Shown here piece by piece: positions 17,128 through 26,041 of a stretch of 64,000 bases of DNA. A program made the translations under genes and the position numbers. Each line of letters starts with the position of its first letter. The first letter of the stretch is position 1. The DNA lies in NCBI GenBank assembly GCA_965233675.1, contig OZ247498.1:2294001-2358000 (forward strand), written 5' to 3'. This stretch comes from SZUA-309 sp965233675. Lineage in GTDB: Bacteria > Pseudomonadota > Gammaproteobacteria > Pseudomonadales > Azotimanducaceae. Below the pieces are notes generated by a model. That model was given only the letters and a program-made list of their open reading frames with translations, was not told the DNA's origin and did no database searches.

Positions 17128-17925
17128 TCAGATTGGCTTGCTAAGCCATTGAATAATATCGGGATATGCCGATTTATCCTGAATCAGAAAGAGGTGACCA
17201 CCGTCGTAGAACCTGAGTTCCGCGCCCGGAATTCTGGCCGCCAGCGCCTCCATGTTCGCCATCGGGGCGATGCCATCGTAGCGCCCGCCGGTGAGCAGCA
17301 CAGGCAGGTCGAGTTCCGGCAGCCGAGCCCAGGTATTGTGCCCTGCCCTGGCTGCCAACTGCCGCTGGGCGCCCAGAGGATCCCGATCTGATCGGCGCGC
17401 AGACAGCGAGAGGTCCACATAACTCTGCCACTGCTCCGGATTGGCCATCTGCCAGGCCTGATTCCGGCGCGTATCGGCAAGCACCAGGCTTCGCTCGGCG
17501 CGCGTCCGTTCATCCAGGGCTTCGAGTTCGTGCAGTGGATACGATGCCCCGCCCTCACCGCCTGAACTGGTGCAGGCAAGCACCAGGGCACTGACCCGGT
17601 CCGGATGTCTGATCGCCAGTTCCTGAGCGACCATACCGCCGAAGGAGACACCCATCACCGGCACCCGATCCCAGCCCAGCACCTCCAGTAACCCGGCTGC
17701 ATCATCCGCGTAGTCGGCCATCACATAATCGGTGTCCGGTACTTCCGTCTGACCAAGACCACGCTGATCGTAGGCCAGCACTTCGAAGGCTGCCGCCAGT
17801 GGTCCGTCGAACACGCCGGGGCGATTCCGCAGATCGCCGCCCGTGCCGCTGATGAACAGCACCGGTCGGCCTTCTCCGCCGATTTCATAGTGAATCTGAA
17901 TTCCGTTGGCCTGCGCAACCGGCAT
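17128..17925 (-). CDS. Alpha/beta hydrolase (enol-lactonase/esterase type)
   Basis: Cytoplasmic hydrolase of 265 aa. Motifs are the oxyanion region FISGTGGDL, strand YDQRGLGQTE, nucleophile elbow GVSFGGMVAQ (Ser about 96), acid in the GGRYDGIAP turn and late His in YDGGHLFL. The layout resembles 3-oxoadipate enol-lactonase and related carboxylesterases, but no beta-ketoadipate genes lie nearby, so the substrate is unknown. It is divergent from the LLM oxidoreductase gene. Confidence 0.85.
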   Translation of the reverse strand: MPVAQANGIQIHYEIGGEGRPVLFISGTGGDLRNRPGVFDGPLAAAFEVLAYDQRGLGQTEVPDTDYVMADYADDAAGLLEVLGWDRVPVMGVSFGGMVAQELAIRHPDRVSALVLACTSSGGEGGASYPLHELEALDERTRAERSLVLADTRRNQAWQMANPEQWQSYVDLSLSARRSDRDPLGAQRQLAARAGHNTWARLPELDLPVLLTGGRYDGIAPMANMEALAARIPGAELRFYDGGHLFLIQDKSAYPDIIQWLSKPI

Positions 17926-18025
17926 CGGCGTGTCTCCTCCCCCCAGGTAAGCTCCGCGCGTTCCGTTCCCTTAGCAGAAAGCACACGGTATGCTCCGTGG
18001 CCTTCGAATTTTCAGGGTCAGTCGG

Positions 18026-18973
18026 ATGAGTATCTCACTGGGTGTGCACGTGGGCCAACAGAACATGGCCATGGACGAGATGCGCGCGCTGTGGCGCAAG
18101 CTGGACAGCAACGGCGTGGACTGGATCTCGGCCTGGGATCACTTTTACGAAGCGCCGCCGAAAGGGGGGACGGAACCGCACTTCGAGGCTCTGGCGACCC
18201 TCGGTGCGCTCGCGGCGGAAACCAGAAACGCCAGAATCGGCTGCCTGGTTTTCTATGTGGGCTACCGGAATCCGGCGCTGCTGGCCAAAGCGGCCACCAC
18301 CCTTGATCACATCAGCGGTGGACGCTTCGAACTCGGCATTGGTGCCGGCTGGCACATCTGGGAAGCCAATGCCTATGGCTACCCCTTTCCCGATATCGGC
18401 ACCCGACTCGATATGCTCGAAGAAGCGGCAACGGTTATCCGTCGTATGCTCACGGAAGAACGCACGACTTTCTCCGGCATCCACTATCAGGTGGACGACG
18501 CCAGTTGTCTGCCCCGACCGGTGCAGGATCGGCTGCCGATCTGGATCGGCGGCGTGGGTGAGAAACGCACGCTGAAGATCGTCGCCGATCACGCGGACGG
18601 CTGGAACGCCGCTTATCTCTCTCCGGAAGAATTCGCCCGGGTGAACGAAGTGCTCAATCAATGGTGTGAAGATGAGAACCGGGATCCAAAGTCTCTGAAA
18701 CGGGCGGCCAACGTGCTGTTCAATCTGGGCGCGGACGAGCTCGAGCTGGCGCGCCAGCGTGAAACACTGGCTCGGGACTGGGGACCGATGGCCGAAAGAA
18801 CCTCCGAAGGCGCGCTGCTGTGCACGCCGGATCAGGCCGTGGACCGGATCATGGAGTACGTGGAAGCAGGTGCGGATGAGGTCAATATCGCTCTGCGGGC
18901 GCCCTGGAATGAAGAATCGCTGGACGCCTACCTCTCCGATGTGATGCCCAGGGTACGTAAAGCCGTTTCCTGA
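18026..18973 (+). CDS. LLM-class flavin-dependent oxidoreductase
   Basis: Luciferase-like TIM-barrel oxidoreductase of 315 aa, using FMN or F420. Visible blocks are WDHFYEAPP, GCLVFYVGYRNPALLAKAA, HISGGRFELGIGAGW and PIWIGGVGEKRTLKIVA, all typical of the LLM superfamily. The ATG at 18026 is chosen because the conserved barrel starts there; an upstream ATG at 17990 adds only a basic tail. The next gene (PPOX-like) starts two bases after its stop, so they form an operon and may share a flavin or deazaflavin cofactor. The true substrate is unknown. Confidence 0.87.
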   Translation: MSISLGVHVGQQNMAMDEMRALWRKLDSNGVDWISAWDHFYEAPPKGGTEPHFEALATLGALAAETRNARIGCLVFYVGYRNPALLAKAATTLDHISGGRFELGIGAGWHIWEANAYGYPFPDIGTRLDMLEEAATVIRRMLTEERTTFSGIHYQVDDASCLPRPVQDRLPIWIGGVGEKRTLKIVADHADGWNAAYLSPEEFARVNEVLNQWCEDENRDPKSLKRAANVLFNLGADELELARQRETLARDWGPMAERTSEGALLCTPDQAVDRIMEYVEAGADEVNIALRAPWNEESLDAYLSDVMPRVRKAVS

Positions 18974-18975
18974 AC

Positions 18976-19449
18976 ATGACCAGAGCGTATTCGGAGTTCG
19001 AGGCTGAGACGCCGGATATTGCGGCCGCTTTTCGCCGACTCCTGGCCGCCAATGAAGTCGCCTTCCTGGCGACAGTCAGCACCAACGGCAAACCCCGCCT
19101 CCAACCATTCGTGCCCAGAGTAGTGAACGGCCGATTGCTGGCCTTCATCATGGACGACTCACCGAAAATCAGAGACCTGGATGACAACGGCAATTGCGCC
19201 CTGCACACGTTGCCAGGTGAGGAAGACGAAGAGTGTTACCTGAACGGACGGGCTCGGCGTGCAGATCAGTCCCTGCGAGACGTCGCCGCCCAGGCCATGG
19301 GATTTGCGACCGGTGTGGACGACCATCACATCCTCTTCGAGTTTCAGATCGATCGGGCGCTGTGGACCCGCTGGCTGGATTTCGGCACCCCGGATCACAG
19401 ACCCACCCGGAGCGGGTGGAGCGAGACACTCGGGCACTTTACCCGCTGA
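18976..19449 (+). CDS. PPOX-class (pyridoxamine 5'-phosphate oxidase fold) protein
   Basis: Split-barrel flavin-binding protein of 157 aa. The N-terminal part AANEVAFLATVSTNGKPRLQPFVPRV is the standard PPOX opening, in which the Lys-Pro stretch contacts cofactor phosphate. LNGRARRADQ follows in the middle. Such proteins bind FMN, F420 or haem-breakdown products. It starts right after the LLM gene, so the pair probably acts together on a flavin-dependent reduction or oxidation (inference). Confidence 0.8.
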   Translation: MTRAYSEFEAETPDIAAAFRRLLAANEVAFLATVSTNGKPRLQPFVPRVVNGRLLAFIMDDSPKIRDLDDNGNCALHTLPGEEDEECYLNGRARRADQSLRDVAAQAMGFATGVDDHHILFEFQIDRALWTRWLDFGTPDHRPTRSGWSETLGHFTR

Positions 19450-19620
19450 GCACCCTACTCCCTTCCGAATATCCGCTGACCTGGTGCAGGACATTACCGA
19501 TGCATGCGTCAAACACCTGAGAGCATCCGATTTCCGGCATTCGTATCCTCCTTGAATCAGTCGACGGGAAACCAGGTACGCCAGGTAAGGTACAGCAATT
19601 TCCAGGGCAGTAATTCAGGC

Positions 19621-19648
19621 AAAAAAAACCCGGCTCAAAGCCGGGTTT
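19621..19648 (-). terminator. Rho-independent terminator of cspA
   Basis: Read on the minus strand: a 10-bp stem AAACCCGGCT / AGCCGGGTTT with a 3-base loop, ending in eight T. It lies 33 bases after the cold-shock gene's stop codon. Confidence 0.92.
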
Positions 19649-19681
19649 CTTCAGAATGCGCAAAGCGCATCTTGAGGGCGC

Positions 19682-19885
19682 TCAGACAGACTTGAGGTCG
19701 CTGGCCGCGAGCTTGCCGCGTTCAGTGATCACTTCATAGCTGACACGCTGACCGTCGGACAGAGTGTCCATGCCGGCGTTCTGTACGGCGCTGATGTGAA
19801 CGAAAACGTCTTTTTCGCCGTTTTCCGGCTGGATGAATCCAAAGCCTTTCGTTGCATCAAAAAATTTAACAGTTCCAATAGCCAT
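19682..19885 (-). CDS. cspA: Cold-shock protein (CspA family)
   Basis: Single-domain OB-fold RNA/DNA chaperone of 67 aa. The RNP1 motif KGFGFIQP and RNP2 motif DVFVHISAV carry the expected aromatic residues. The start at 19885 has GGAGG nine bases upstream. The + strand gap on its 5' side leaves room for a long untranslated leader, as is common for cold-induced csp genes, though the leader cannot be folded by eye. A clear terminator follows. It probably acts as a general RNA chaperone; whether it is cold-inducible is unknown. Confidence 0.95.
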   Translation of the reverse strand: MAIGTVKFFDATKGFGFIQPENGEKDVFVHISAVQNAGMDTLSDGQRVSYEVITERGKLAASDLKSV

Positions 19886-20118
19886 TGTTTTGGCCTCCAT
19901 AGCAAAAGTGCCACGCACTAATCGGGCGTGGGAACGAACAATCCAGGTATTCCGAATGACTTGAAACGAGCGCCGAACCGGCGGGTAGCTGAAGACAGGG
20001 CAAACTGAAGATCGCCCGGGTATCGTGAGGCATGTCTCTGAGAAACGCAAGCAGGGATTCAACTAATTTTAGGACGTCTATACCCCAGCCCGACCCCAGC
20101 CCGCAGCCGCTGTTACGG

Positions 20119-20376
20119 CTACGGCCTGTGACGCATCAACCGTTGCCGGGTTTCCAGCCAGTGCACCGCATCCTGACTCTGGGTCCGTATGGACAGTACC
20201 CTGGTGCGCGCGGCCGGGTCTTTGTGGGCGCGAACTTCCAGCACCCACTCTCCCTTCTTGAAGCGCCTGACCGAATGCTTATCCCTGCCCGGTTTGCCGG
20301 TCACGCCCTTGTACTCCCATGACAGCAGCTGGTCCGGCGTTACCTGCTCACCGACTTCAAAAGGGATCTGATTCAT
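20119..20376 (-). CDS. Hypothetical 85-aa protein
   Basis: Small basic protein of 85 aa beginning MNQIPFEVGEQVTPDQLLSW and ending RQRLMRHRP. No signal peptide or membrane segment is visible; beta-strand-like stretches (EWVLEVRAHKD, RTRVLSIRTQ) suggest a small folded domain. The ATG at 20376 has GGAG upstream. It is a single gene between cspA and the trypsin-like protease. The family is not recognised. Confidence 0.55.
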   Translation of the reverse strand: MNQIPFEVGEQVTPDQLLSWEYKGVTGKPGRDKHSVRRFKKGEWVLEVRAHKDPAARTRVLSIRTQSQDAVHWLETRQRLMRHRP

Positions 20377-20641
20377 TGTTGCTCCGCTCGTATTTCTGAC
20401 GGGTATTGTCCCGGACTGGCACGCAACCACTTTGATTGCACACACAAATGCCAACACCCCGGCAGATAGCTGTCAGGGCGTCGTGATCTGAGAATTGAAT
20501 TGCCGAAAAAACTGGCGAGGGGTAAAGCTCGGAGAAGTGCCGGGAACTGAGTTCCTCAATCAGCCGTGAGCATACAGGTATTCAGTCGGGATTGCCCGAA
20601 CTGGTTCGCAACTGCGGCCACTGCAGTCCGGCGCAATGCCT

Positions 20642-21364
20642 TCAGTCGTCAGTCAGCGGCACGAGCACGTCCGCGAACCAGGCGCAGTTCAGGCCCAGCG
20701 CTTCGTCCAGCTGCAGATCCCGGGTGCCCACATCCAGTCTGGCCGAGTGGATGCCCAGCAGCGTCCATGGCAGCGGTTCGTGAGAGTCCCGCGTTCGCAT
20801 GACCACACAGGCACCGCTGGTGCCACGATGGGTTCGGGCGTCAGTCAGAAAATAGCCCATCCCCTGAAATCTGAAGCTGAGCGGAGAAGCGTTGATGGCA
20901 TGGCGAACCACCGGCAGATGATGCAGGGTATCGTGGAAACCCAGTGGATATCCGACGATCAGCATGGCGGAGCCAACCTCCACCGTATCCAGAGATTCGC
21001 AGATATGCTCCGGTGTGAACGCATGATAGATAGCGTTGGTCGGAAACTGCTCCAGACTGATTTCAACCACCGCCACATCGACCTCTCCAGACAGGTCGGC
21101 AGCCTGGCGCCAGACGCTCGTGCCATTGAAATAAAGCGGAATCGAGTAAGTCACACACCGGGCCAGATCATCGGCATCAATGTGCACATCGATCGTCAGC
21201 CTGTCCGGTTGATGATTACTCGGCCCATCGAAGAACACGTGCCGGCTGGAGACCAGAAACAGCCGGCCGCCCTGGCTGAAGAAAAACCCGCTGGCGTTCG
21301 TCAGCTGGATCTGATCCGAGAACGTGCTGATGCGAACCGTACTGAGCAGCAGTGATTCAATCAT
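20642..21364 (-). CDS. Trypsin-like serine protease (cytoplasmic, S1 fold)
   Basis: Protein of 240 aa with the chymotrypsin-type triad in order: His in VSSRHVFF, Asp in GEVDVAVVEI and Ser in HRGTSGACVV. It has no signal peptide and no PDZ domain, unlike DegP or HtrA. Its ATG lies inside the last codons of the CitE-like gene (8-base overlap), so translation is coupled. A cytoplasmic single-domain S1 protease tied to a metabolic lyase gene is unusual; any functional link is inference. Confidence 0.75.
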   Translation of the reverse strand: MIESLLLSTVRISTFSDQIQLTNASGFFFSQGGRLFLVSSRHVFFDGPSNHQPDRLTIDVHIDADDLARCVTYSIPLYFNGTSVWRQAADLSGEVDVAVVEISLEQFPTNAIYHAFTPEHICESLDTVEVGSAMLIVGYPLGFHDTLHHLPVVRHAINASPLSFRFQGMGYFLTDARTHRGTSGACVVMRTRDSHEPLPWTLLGIHSARLDVGTRDLQLDEALGLNCAWFADVLVPLTDD

Positions 21365-22232
21365 CGGTCCTCCGGGCGATTGCTTCCGCGAAGGCAAGCA
21401 CTCGTTCCGCCTCCACCGCGTGCAGATTCTCGATCAGCCGGCCGTCCAGTTCCGCCACGCCCTTTCCTTCCGCCTGGGCAGCGGTCCACACGCTGAGCAC
21501 AGCGCGAGCATCCTCGATCTCCTCCTCACCGTAACCGAAGGTCCGGTTGGCGAGTTCCACCTGAGCCGGATGAATGAGCGTTTTGCCATCGAATCCCATG
21601 GCCCGCCCCTGCTCGCAGATTTCCTTGAAACTCTCCAGATTCCTGAAGTCCAGGTGTACGCCATCGAGCACGTCAATGGCTGCCTCTCTCGCCGCCAGCA
21701 CGCATTGCTGCAGGGCAAACGCCAGGTTGCTGCGGCTGGGGGTATGCTCGGCCCGAAGCTCCTTCACCAGATCACTGGTGCCCATCACAAGACACTGTAC
21801 GCGATCGGATGCCAACGCCACGTCCCGCACGTCCAGAACCCCTTTCGGGGTTTCGATCATCACCCAGATCGGCAGGTGCCGAGCCCCCTGGGCATCGACG
21901 GCTGCAATAATCTCTTCGACCTGCGCAATGGACTCCACCTTCGGGAAAAGCAGGGCCTGCAGCGGCAATTTTGCGGCAACGGCCAGGTCATCGTGACCCC
22001 ACGGAGTATCCAGCCCGTTGACGCGAACCACCAGCTCCCGGTAGCCATAGCCGCCGGCGCTGACCATTCCGGCCACCTGTTCCCGAGCCTGAACTTTGGC
22101 GCCAGCCGCCACTGCATCCTCCAGGTCGAAGATAATGGCGTCGCAATCGAGACTTCTGGCCTTTTCCATGGCTCGCTCATTGGCGCCCGGCATGTAGAGA
22201 ACTGAGCGTCTCGGGCGTGGGGATTCCGTCAT
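21357..22232 (-). CDS. HpcH/HpaI aldolase family CoA-ester lyase (CitE-like)
   Basis: TIM-barrel lyase of 291 aa related to citrate-lyase beta subunit and malyl-CoA lyase. Blocks seen are SVLYMPGANERAMEKAR (CoA contact), IIFDLEDAV (metal-binding acid), LLFPKVES, VMIETPKGVLDV and LVMGTSDLVKEL. The length fits standalone CitE-like enzymes that cleave or condense short acyl-CoA esters. The ATG at 22232 is chosen over one nine codons upstream because homologous sequence begins there. It is followed in overlap by the trypsin-like protease gene. Confidence 0.85.
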   Translation of the reverse strand: MTESPRPRRSVLYMPGANERAMEKARSLDCDAIIFDLEDAVAAGAKVQAREQVAGMVSAGGYGYRELVVRVNGLDTPWGHDDLAVAAKLPLQALLFPKVESIAQVEEIIAAVDAQGARHLPIWVMIETPKGVLDVRDVALASDRVQCLVMGTSDLVKELRAEHTPSRSNLAFALQQCVLAAREAAIDVLDGVHLDFRNLESFKEICEQGRAMGFDGKTLIHPAQVELANRTFGYGEEEIEDARAVLSVWTAAQAEGKGVAELDGRLIENLHAVEAERVLAFAEAIARRTDD

Positions 22233-22343
22233 CGTGGCTTTTCGCTGCACAACCTGCAAAACATCAGTTTATGCAATGTACCGGGCGAATACCCGGTTTC
22301 TCTTGCACGAACGCAGAGTGCGCCTATGGGGCGGTATCCGGGC

Positions 22344-22838
22344 TCAATTCTCTGGCGACGGACCTGGCCGCGACTGCCCTCGCCCTGATCGCTGCTGCAT
22401 GCGCTGCAGTGCCTTCGCCCGCTGCTCGGGCGTCAGCGACTGGAACCTTTCACGGAGCCGGGATCGCTGTTCCGGCGTCATGCTGCTGAGCTGCTTGAAG
22501 CGATTCCGCACCCGCTGCTGCTGATCTGGAGACAGCGAACGAAATGTCTCCATCCGCTGTATGAGCTGCTGCTGTCGTTGCGGACTCAGGTTCTGCCAGC
22601 GCTGAAACCGATTCATCGACGCCCGCTTTTCTTCCGGGCTCATGGCCAGCCAGCGTTCGCTGCCGGTCTTCAGACGCTGCTGCTGTTCCGTGCTCAGCTC
22701 CGCCCAGTTCGGTGCGTAGTTCTTGAGCACCCGCTGCTGCGCCGGACTGAGATCGGACCAGGCTTCCGCCCAGCCCATCGCCGGCATCGCGGTGAACAGC
22801 ACCAGCACCGACAACAGTGTGGTTCTCATCAGATTCAT
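22344..22838 (-). CDS. DUF3106 periplasmic protein
   Basis: Exported protein of 164 aa. A signal peptide (MNLMRTTLLSVLVLFTAMPAMGWA) is followed by near-repeats of the pattern LSPAQQRVL / LSTEQQQRL / MSPEEKRAS / LSPQRQQQL / LSPDQQQRV / MTPEQRSRL / LTPEQRAKA, the helical DUF3106 repeat rich in Gln and Arg. It is the last gene of the sigma-factor operon and overlaps the preceding gene by ATGA. The role is unknown; DUF3106 genes commonly lie beside ECF sigma factors and DUF3619-like proteins in Gamma- and Betaproteobacteria. Confidence 0.85.
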   Translation of the reverse strand: MNLMRTTLLSVLVLFTAMPAMGWAEAWSDLSPAQQRVLKNYAPNWAELSTEQQQRLKTGSERWLAMSPEEKRASMNRFQRWQNLSPQRQQQLIQRMETFRSLSPDQQQRVRNRFKQLSSMTPEQRSRLRERFQSLTPEQRAKALQRMQQRSGRGQSRPGPSPEN

Positions 22839-23092
22839 GGCAACACCTCTTCGACCGGTGCCGAATCCGGGGATCCGGCTTCGATCTCCTGAGCCCCCGC
22901 TGCTTCCGTCGTCTCCTCCTGGTCCAGCGGATCCTCGAAATCGAGGGGGTCCAGCAGCGTCTTCCCCGCATCCCCCTCCACTTCAACCATGCCACCCAGG
23001 AATTCCAGAAAGCCCCTTGGCAACGCCTCTTCCGCATGACTCTCGGCTGCAATGAGCACGAACGCTGACAACACCATCAGACTACCCCGCAC
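22835..23092 (-). CDS. Small exported acidic protein
   Basis: Protein of 85 aa with a signal peptide (about residues 1-20, ending ESHA) and then a very acidic mature part containing GFLEFLGGMVEVEGD and a Glu-rich tail. The GTG at 23092, overlapping the upstream gene by 11 bases, gives the better signal-peptide N-region; an ATG at 23077 is also possible. Members of this kind occur between DUF3619-like and DUF3106 genes in similar operons. The family is not otherwise recognised. Confidence 0.6.
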   Translation of the reverse strand: MRGSLMVLSAFVLIAAESHAEEALPRGFLEFLGGMVEVEGDAGKTLLDPLDFEDPLDQEETTEAAGAQEIEAGSPDSAPVEEVLP

Positions 23093-23441
23093 CCTGAGAC
23101 TCTTCTTCCAGCCAGGCCAGAAACTCGAGTTCTTCGAGCAACTCCAGATCCTCGATCACCGCCACGTCCGGCGCGCTGATCAGCGGGAGGGCCATCTCTT
23201 CAGGCGAAGACAAGCTCAACCAGAGCGCAACCGCGGCAACGGAAGCAACAGCAGTCGCCGCCAGGCCCCGGGGCGCCAGCAGATCGGCAAACGACCAGCC
23301 ACCGGATGCCGCCTCGGCTTCCATCTGTGCGACCGCCTCCCGACGGCTGGCGGCAAGGCGGTTTCGCACCGCTTCCGGGAGATTCTCCCGCTCGGCACGC
23401 AGCGACGCCTTGAGATACGCCTCCTGATCCGAATCCGTCAT
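23082..23441 (-). CDS. DUF3619-like membrane protein, candidate anti-sigma factor
   Basis: Protein of 119 aa with a cytoplasmic N-terminal helical part (MTDSDQEAYLKASLRAEREN), one membrane segment (LAATAVASVAAVALWLSL, about 63-80) and an acidic periplasmic tail LELLEELEFLAWLEEES. Topology and position right after the sigma-factor gene, with an ATGA overlap, suggest that it holds the sigma factor at the membrane. No zinc-type HxxxCxxC motif is present, so classical ZAS-type anti-sigma is excluded. The anti-sigma role is inference. Confidence 0.6.
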   Translation of the reverse strand: MTDSDQEAYLKASLRAERENLPEAVRNRLAASRREAVAQMEAEAASGGWSFADLLAPRGLAATAVASVAAVALWLSLSSPEEMALPLISAPDVAVIEDLELLEELEFLAWLEEESQGAG

Positions 23442-23974
23442 CACACATGCTCCTTCAATCGTTCCCGCAGCACACCGAGTGCCCGGGAATAGTGTGTTTT
23501 CACGCTGCCCTGTGAACAACCCATGGCGCTTGCCGTTTCAGCCACGCTCATCCCTTCGATGGAACGGAGCAGAAATGCCTGCTGCTGACGCAGAGGCAGA
23601 TCGGCAACGGCCGCCGCCACTTCATCGGCTGCACCATCGGCGCCAGCCGAGTGCATGGGATCGGCGGCAGCACCGTCCACCGCCAACTCGATCTGATCCG
23701 CGCCATCCCGCACAGACTCCGAGAAGAGGCGGCGCCGCACACCGGATCGACGGTGCCAGTCCCTGATCCGGTTCTGCAGGATCCGGAAGAACAGTGGACG
23801 CCATTCACTCACCCGCTTTCCACCGTATTTCCTGGCCAGAGTGAACATAGCTTCCTGAACGAGATCCAGTGCTTCGTCCGTGTCGCGTACTGCATACCGG
23901 GCAAGCTGAAAGGCCGAGGCTTCGACCTCGGCCAGGAACCGGTTCATCTCTGCTGCCTGGCTGGCTTTGCTCAT
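23441..23974 (-). CDS. ECF-type RNA polymerase sigma factor
   Basis: Sigma-70-family factor of 177 aa. Region 2 has DTDEALDLVQEAMFTLARKYGG and WRPLFFRILQNRIRDWHRR (core binding and -10 recognition). Region 4 has LPLRQQQAFLLRSIEGMSVAETASAMGCSQGSVKTHYSRAL, a complete HTH for -35 binding. There is a longer than usual acidic linker (about 93-118). The ATG at 23974 is preferred over the start at 24001. It leads a four-gene operon with overlapping starts. The signal it answers to is unknown. Confidence 0.87.
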   Translation of the reverse strand: MSKASQAAEMNRFLAEVEASAFQLARYAVRDTDEALDLVQEAMFTLARKYGGKRVSEWRPLFFRILQNRIRDWHRRSGVRRRLFSESVRDGADQIELAVDGAAADPMHSAGADGAADEVAAAVADLPLRQQQAFLLRSIEGMSVAETASAMGCSQGSVKTHYSRALGVLRERLKEHV

Positions 23975-24052
23975 CGTTTTCCCTGGGTGGCGGCCCGGCA
24001 AACAGCGCCGAACCGGCGCGTTGCGGGATGCGCCCAGTGACCGTCACACGCA

Positions 24053-25900
24053 CTAGTCTATCGCGACGAACTCGAAAGACGCGCGATGGGTCTGCAGTTC
24101 GTCGCCTGAGTCTGATCCGGAGTATCGGCCATGGGTGCTCATGAATCTGAGCCCATTTCCGATCTGCAGCTGCTCCAGCACCGCATCCGCCAGATCCGCG
24201 AAGGTACGGTACAGATGGATGGACCGCCTGACGCCGCCATCGCCGCTGCGTACTGCCAGCGCATAGATGCCGCGGCCGGAGTCCGGGGCAGTCAGCACCA
24301 CATTATCCAGAGGATTGCCGGCACCGATCGGTACTCCGCGCACCTTGAGCGCCGCGCGGGCCAGCGTGAGGTCCAATGCGATACGATCGCTCGAGATGCC
24401 GGTGGTGGGATCGTAAGGCGCCTCCCAGGCTGCACCCAGAGCAGCACTCCGGTCATCCACCGCCAGATCAATCAAGGACAGCGCGAGAAAATCCGCTGGC
24501 GCATCGCCGAATCCATTCACATGGCCGCGAACGCGCACCAGGTCACCCTCGCTCAGGCTCTCCAGCGCCAGGCCCGTGGTATCCACTGCATAAGCTGTCG
24601 GGTCCGAATCGTGATCCGCATCGACACCGGTGCCGCTGAAATCAAACGCACCCGGCCGGCGGGCATTCAGGAAGTGCAGATCCACCACCATCCCGTTTGT
24701 CGCCACCACGTCCGCCGTCAGCTGACTGATGTTCATTCTGAGACGGCCTTCCGCCACATCCAGAACGCCATCATCTGTCAGCGCACCAAAGGCTGTAACG
24801 CGCTGTCCAACGGAAACGCTGCCTTTGTCCAGGGCGTCGTTGGCAAGCCCGAGCGCGGTAACGCGAGTCCCTTCGCCCAGCAGGAGCGTAAGCTGTTCCC
24901 GGCGCACCACGGCGCCTTCTGCGTATTCCACCACCACGCCTCCCAGCGTGAGCCGGTCACCGGATCGGGCCAGCACTGACCCGCGGGCCACATCCTGTCC
25001 GGTCCAGGGTACGCTGCTGCCGGCAAGCACCGTCGCCGCACTGAACACACCTTCTTCGATCACACCTCCGGCAACGATCGGGATATCCGCAGCGCCATCC
25101 GCCAGCGCCTCGAGTGCGGCCAAACCGGCCGTGCCTTCGTAGGTCATGCCGTCGACTTCGTACAGGGTCGCCGCTGCCACCGTGAAGCTGAGCGATCCAA
25201 ACTCCCCACGCCGATGGCGGAAGGGGCGCACATCGAGGGTGACGGTACCGGCGGTTTCATCCACCTCACTTAGAACACCACGCACCCGATGGCTTCGATC
25301 AGGCTCCAGTTCGGCACTTGCCAGCAGGAACGGCTGAACCGTGACCACAGGAGGTGAAACGCTGAAATCAATTTCGTTGGAGGCATCCAGATCAAAATCC
25401 AGACTGAAGGCCGCCTGCACCCCCGGACGGATGATGATGGCATCTGCATCCATCAGTTCCAGACGGACCTCGAGCAGGTCAATCGGATCACCAGCGCCGT
25501 CACGTACCTCGGCTTCGTGCAGTTCACCCGTTTCGTTCTGGACGACGACCATGGCATCGCTGTAGTCGAGCCTCAGCGTTGCCTGTCGGTATCGGCCCAC
25601 CGGTACCGTGGCGATGGTGAGCAGTTCTGTAACATCTGTCAGCTCAGCAAAATCCACGGCCGTACTCATCGGCAGCGTTTCAACCACACTGCCATCCACC
25701 CGCTCCAGGACAATGGAATCGACGGTCACCGTATAGCTGGAAAAATCACCTTCGGCGTCTGTGAGCGCAAGAACGAGCTGACCCGTTTCCTCATCGCTGT
25801 TACCGCTCACAACCGGCGCCGGGCTGTCGCTCCCACCGCCGCCACAACCTGCGAGTAAGGCCAGAACGGCCGCCCAGAATCCAGATTTCAGACCAGACAT
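24053..25900 (-). CDS. DUF4382 lipoprotein with DUF5666-like repeats
   Basis: Large lipoprotein of 615 aa with lipobox LLAGCGGGG, the Gly-rich linker typical of surface lipoproteins, then a DUF4382 domain (about 30-180; LVLALTDAEGDFSSYTVTVD and YRQATLRLDY). DUF5666-like beta modules follow, with recurrent VGQRVTAFGALTDDG and LSEGDLVRVRGHVNGFG blocks. The ATG at 25900 is chosen because the signal sequence follows at once. It may be a cell-surface binding or adhesion protein. It lies upstream of the sigma-factor operon in the same direction, but as a separate unit. Confidence 0.8.
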   Translation of the reverse strand: MSGLKSGFWAAVLALLAGCGGGGSDSPAPVVSGNSDEETGQLVLALTDAEGDFSSYTVTVDSIVLERVDGSVVETLPMSTAVDFAELTDVTELLTIATVPVGRYRQATLRLDYSDAMVVVQNETGELHEAEVRDGAGDPIDLLEVRLELMDADAIIIRPGVQAAFSLDFDLDASNEIDFSVSPPVVTVQPFLLASAELEPDRSHRVRGVLSEVDETAGTVTLDVRPFRHRRGEFGSLSFTVAAATLYEVDGMTYEGTAGLAALEALADGAADIPIVAGGVIEEGVFSAATVLAGSSVPWTGQDVARGSVLARSGDRLTLGGVVVEYAEGAVVRREQLTLLLGEGTRVTALGLANDALDKGSVSVGQRVTAFGALTDDGVLDVAEGRLRMNISQLTADVVATNGMVVDLHFLNARRPGAFDFSGTGVDADHDSDPTAYAVDTTGLALESLSEGDLVRVRGHVNGFGDAPADFLALSLIDLAVDDRSAALGAAWEAPYDPTTGISSDRIALDLTLARAALKVRGVPIGAGNPLDNVVLTAPDSGRGIYALAVRSGDGGVRRSIHLYRTFADLADAVLEQLQIGNGLRFMSTHGRYSGSDSGDELQTHRASFEFVAID

Positions 25901-26041
25901 GCGAATACTCCGAATGCGTTGCACATGCAGGAGACAACGCACGGGGCATCAATCGGTTGACAGGGTCAGATGACTTTTTGATCAGCGCGGATGCGCGCAG
26001 GAGAGATGGGCGGGGGCGCCGGCGGATTCCGGGTCGCTGGT

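Noticed and set aside
19886..20118. Gene in the spacer upstream of cspA
   Set aside because: No supported frame; more likely the cspA leader and promoter.
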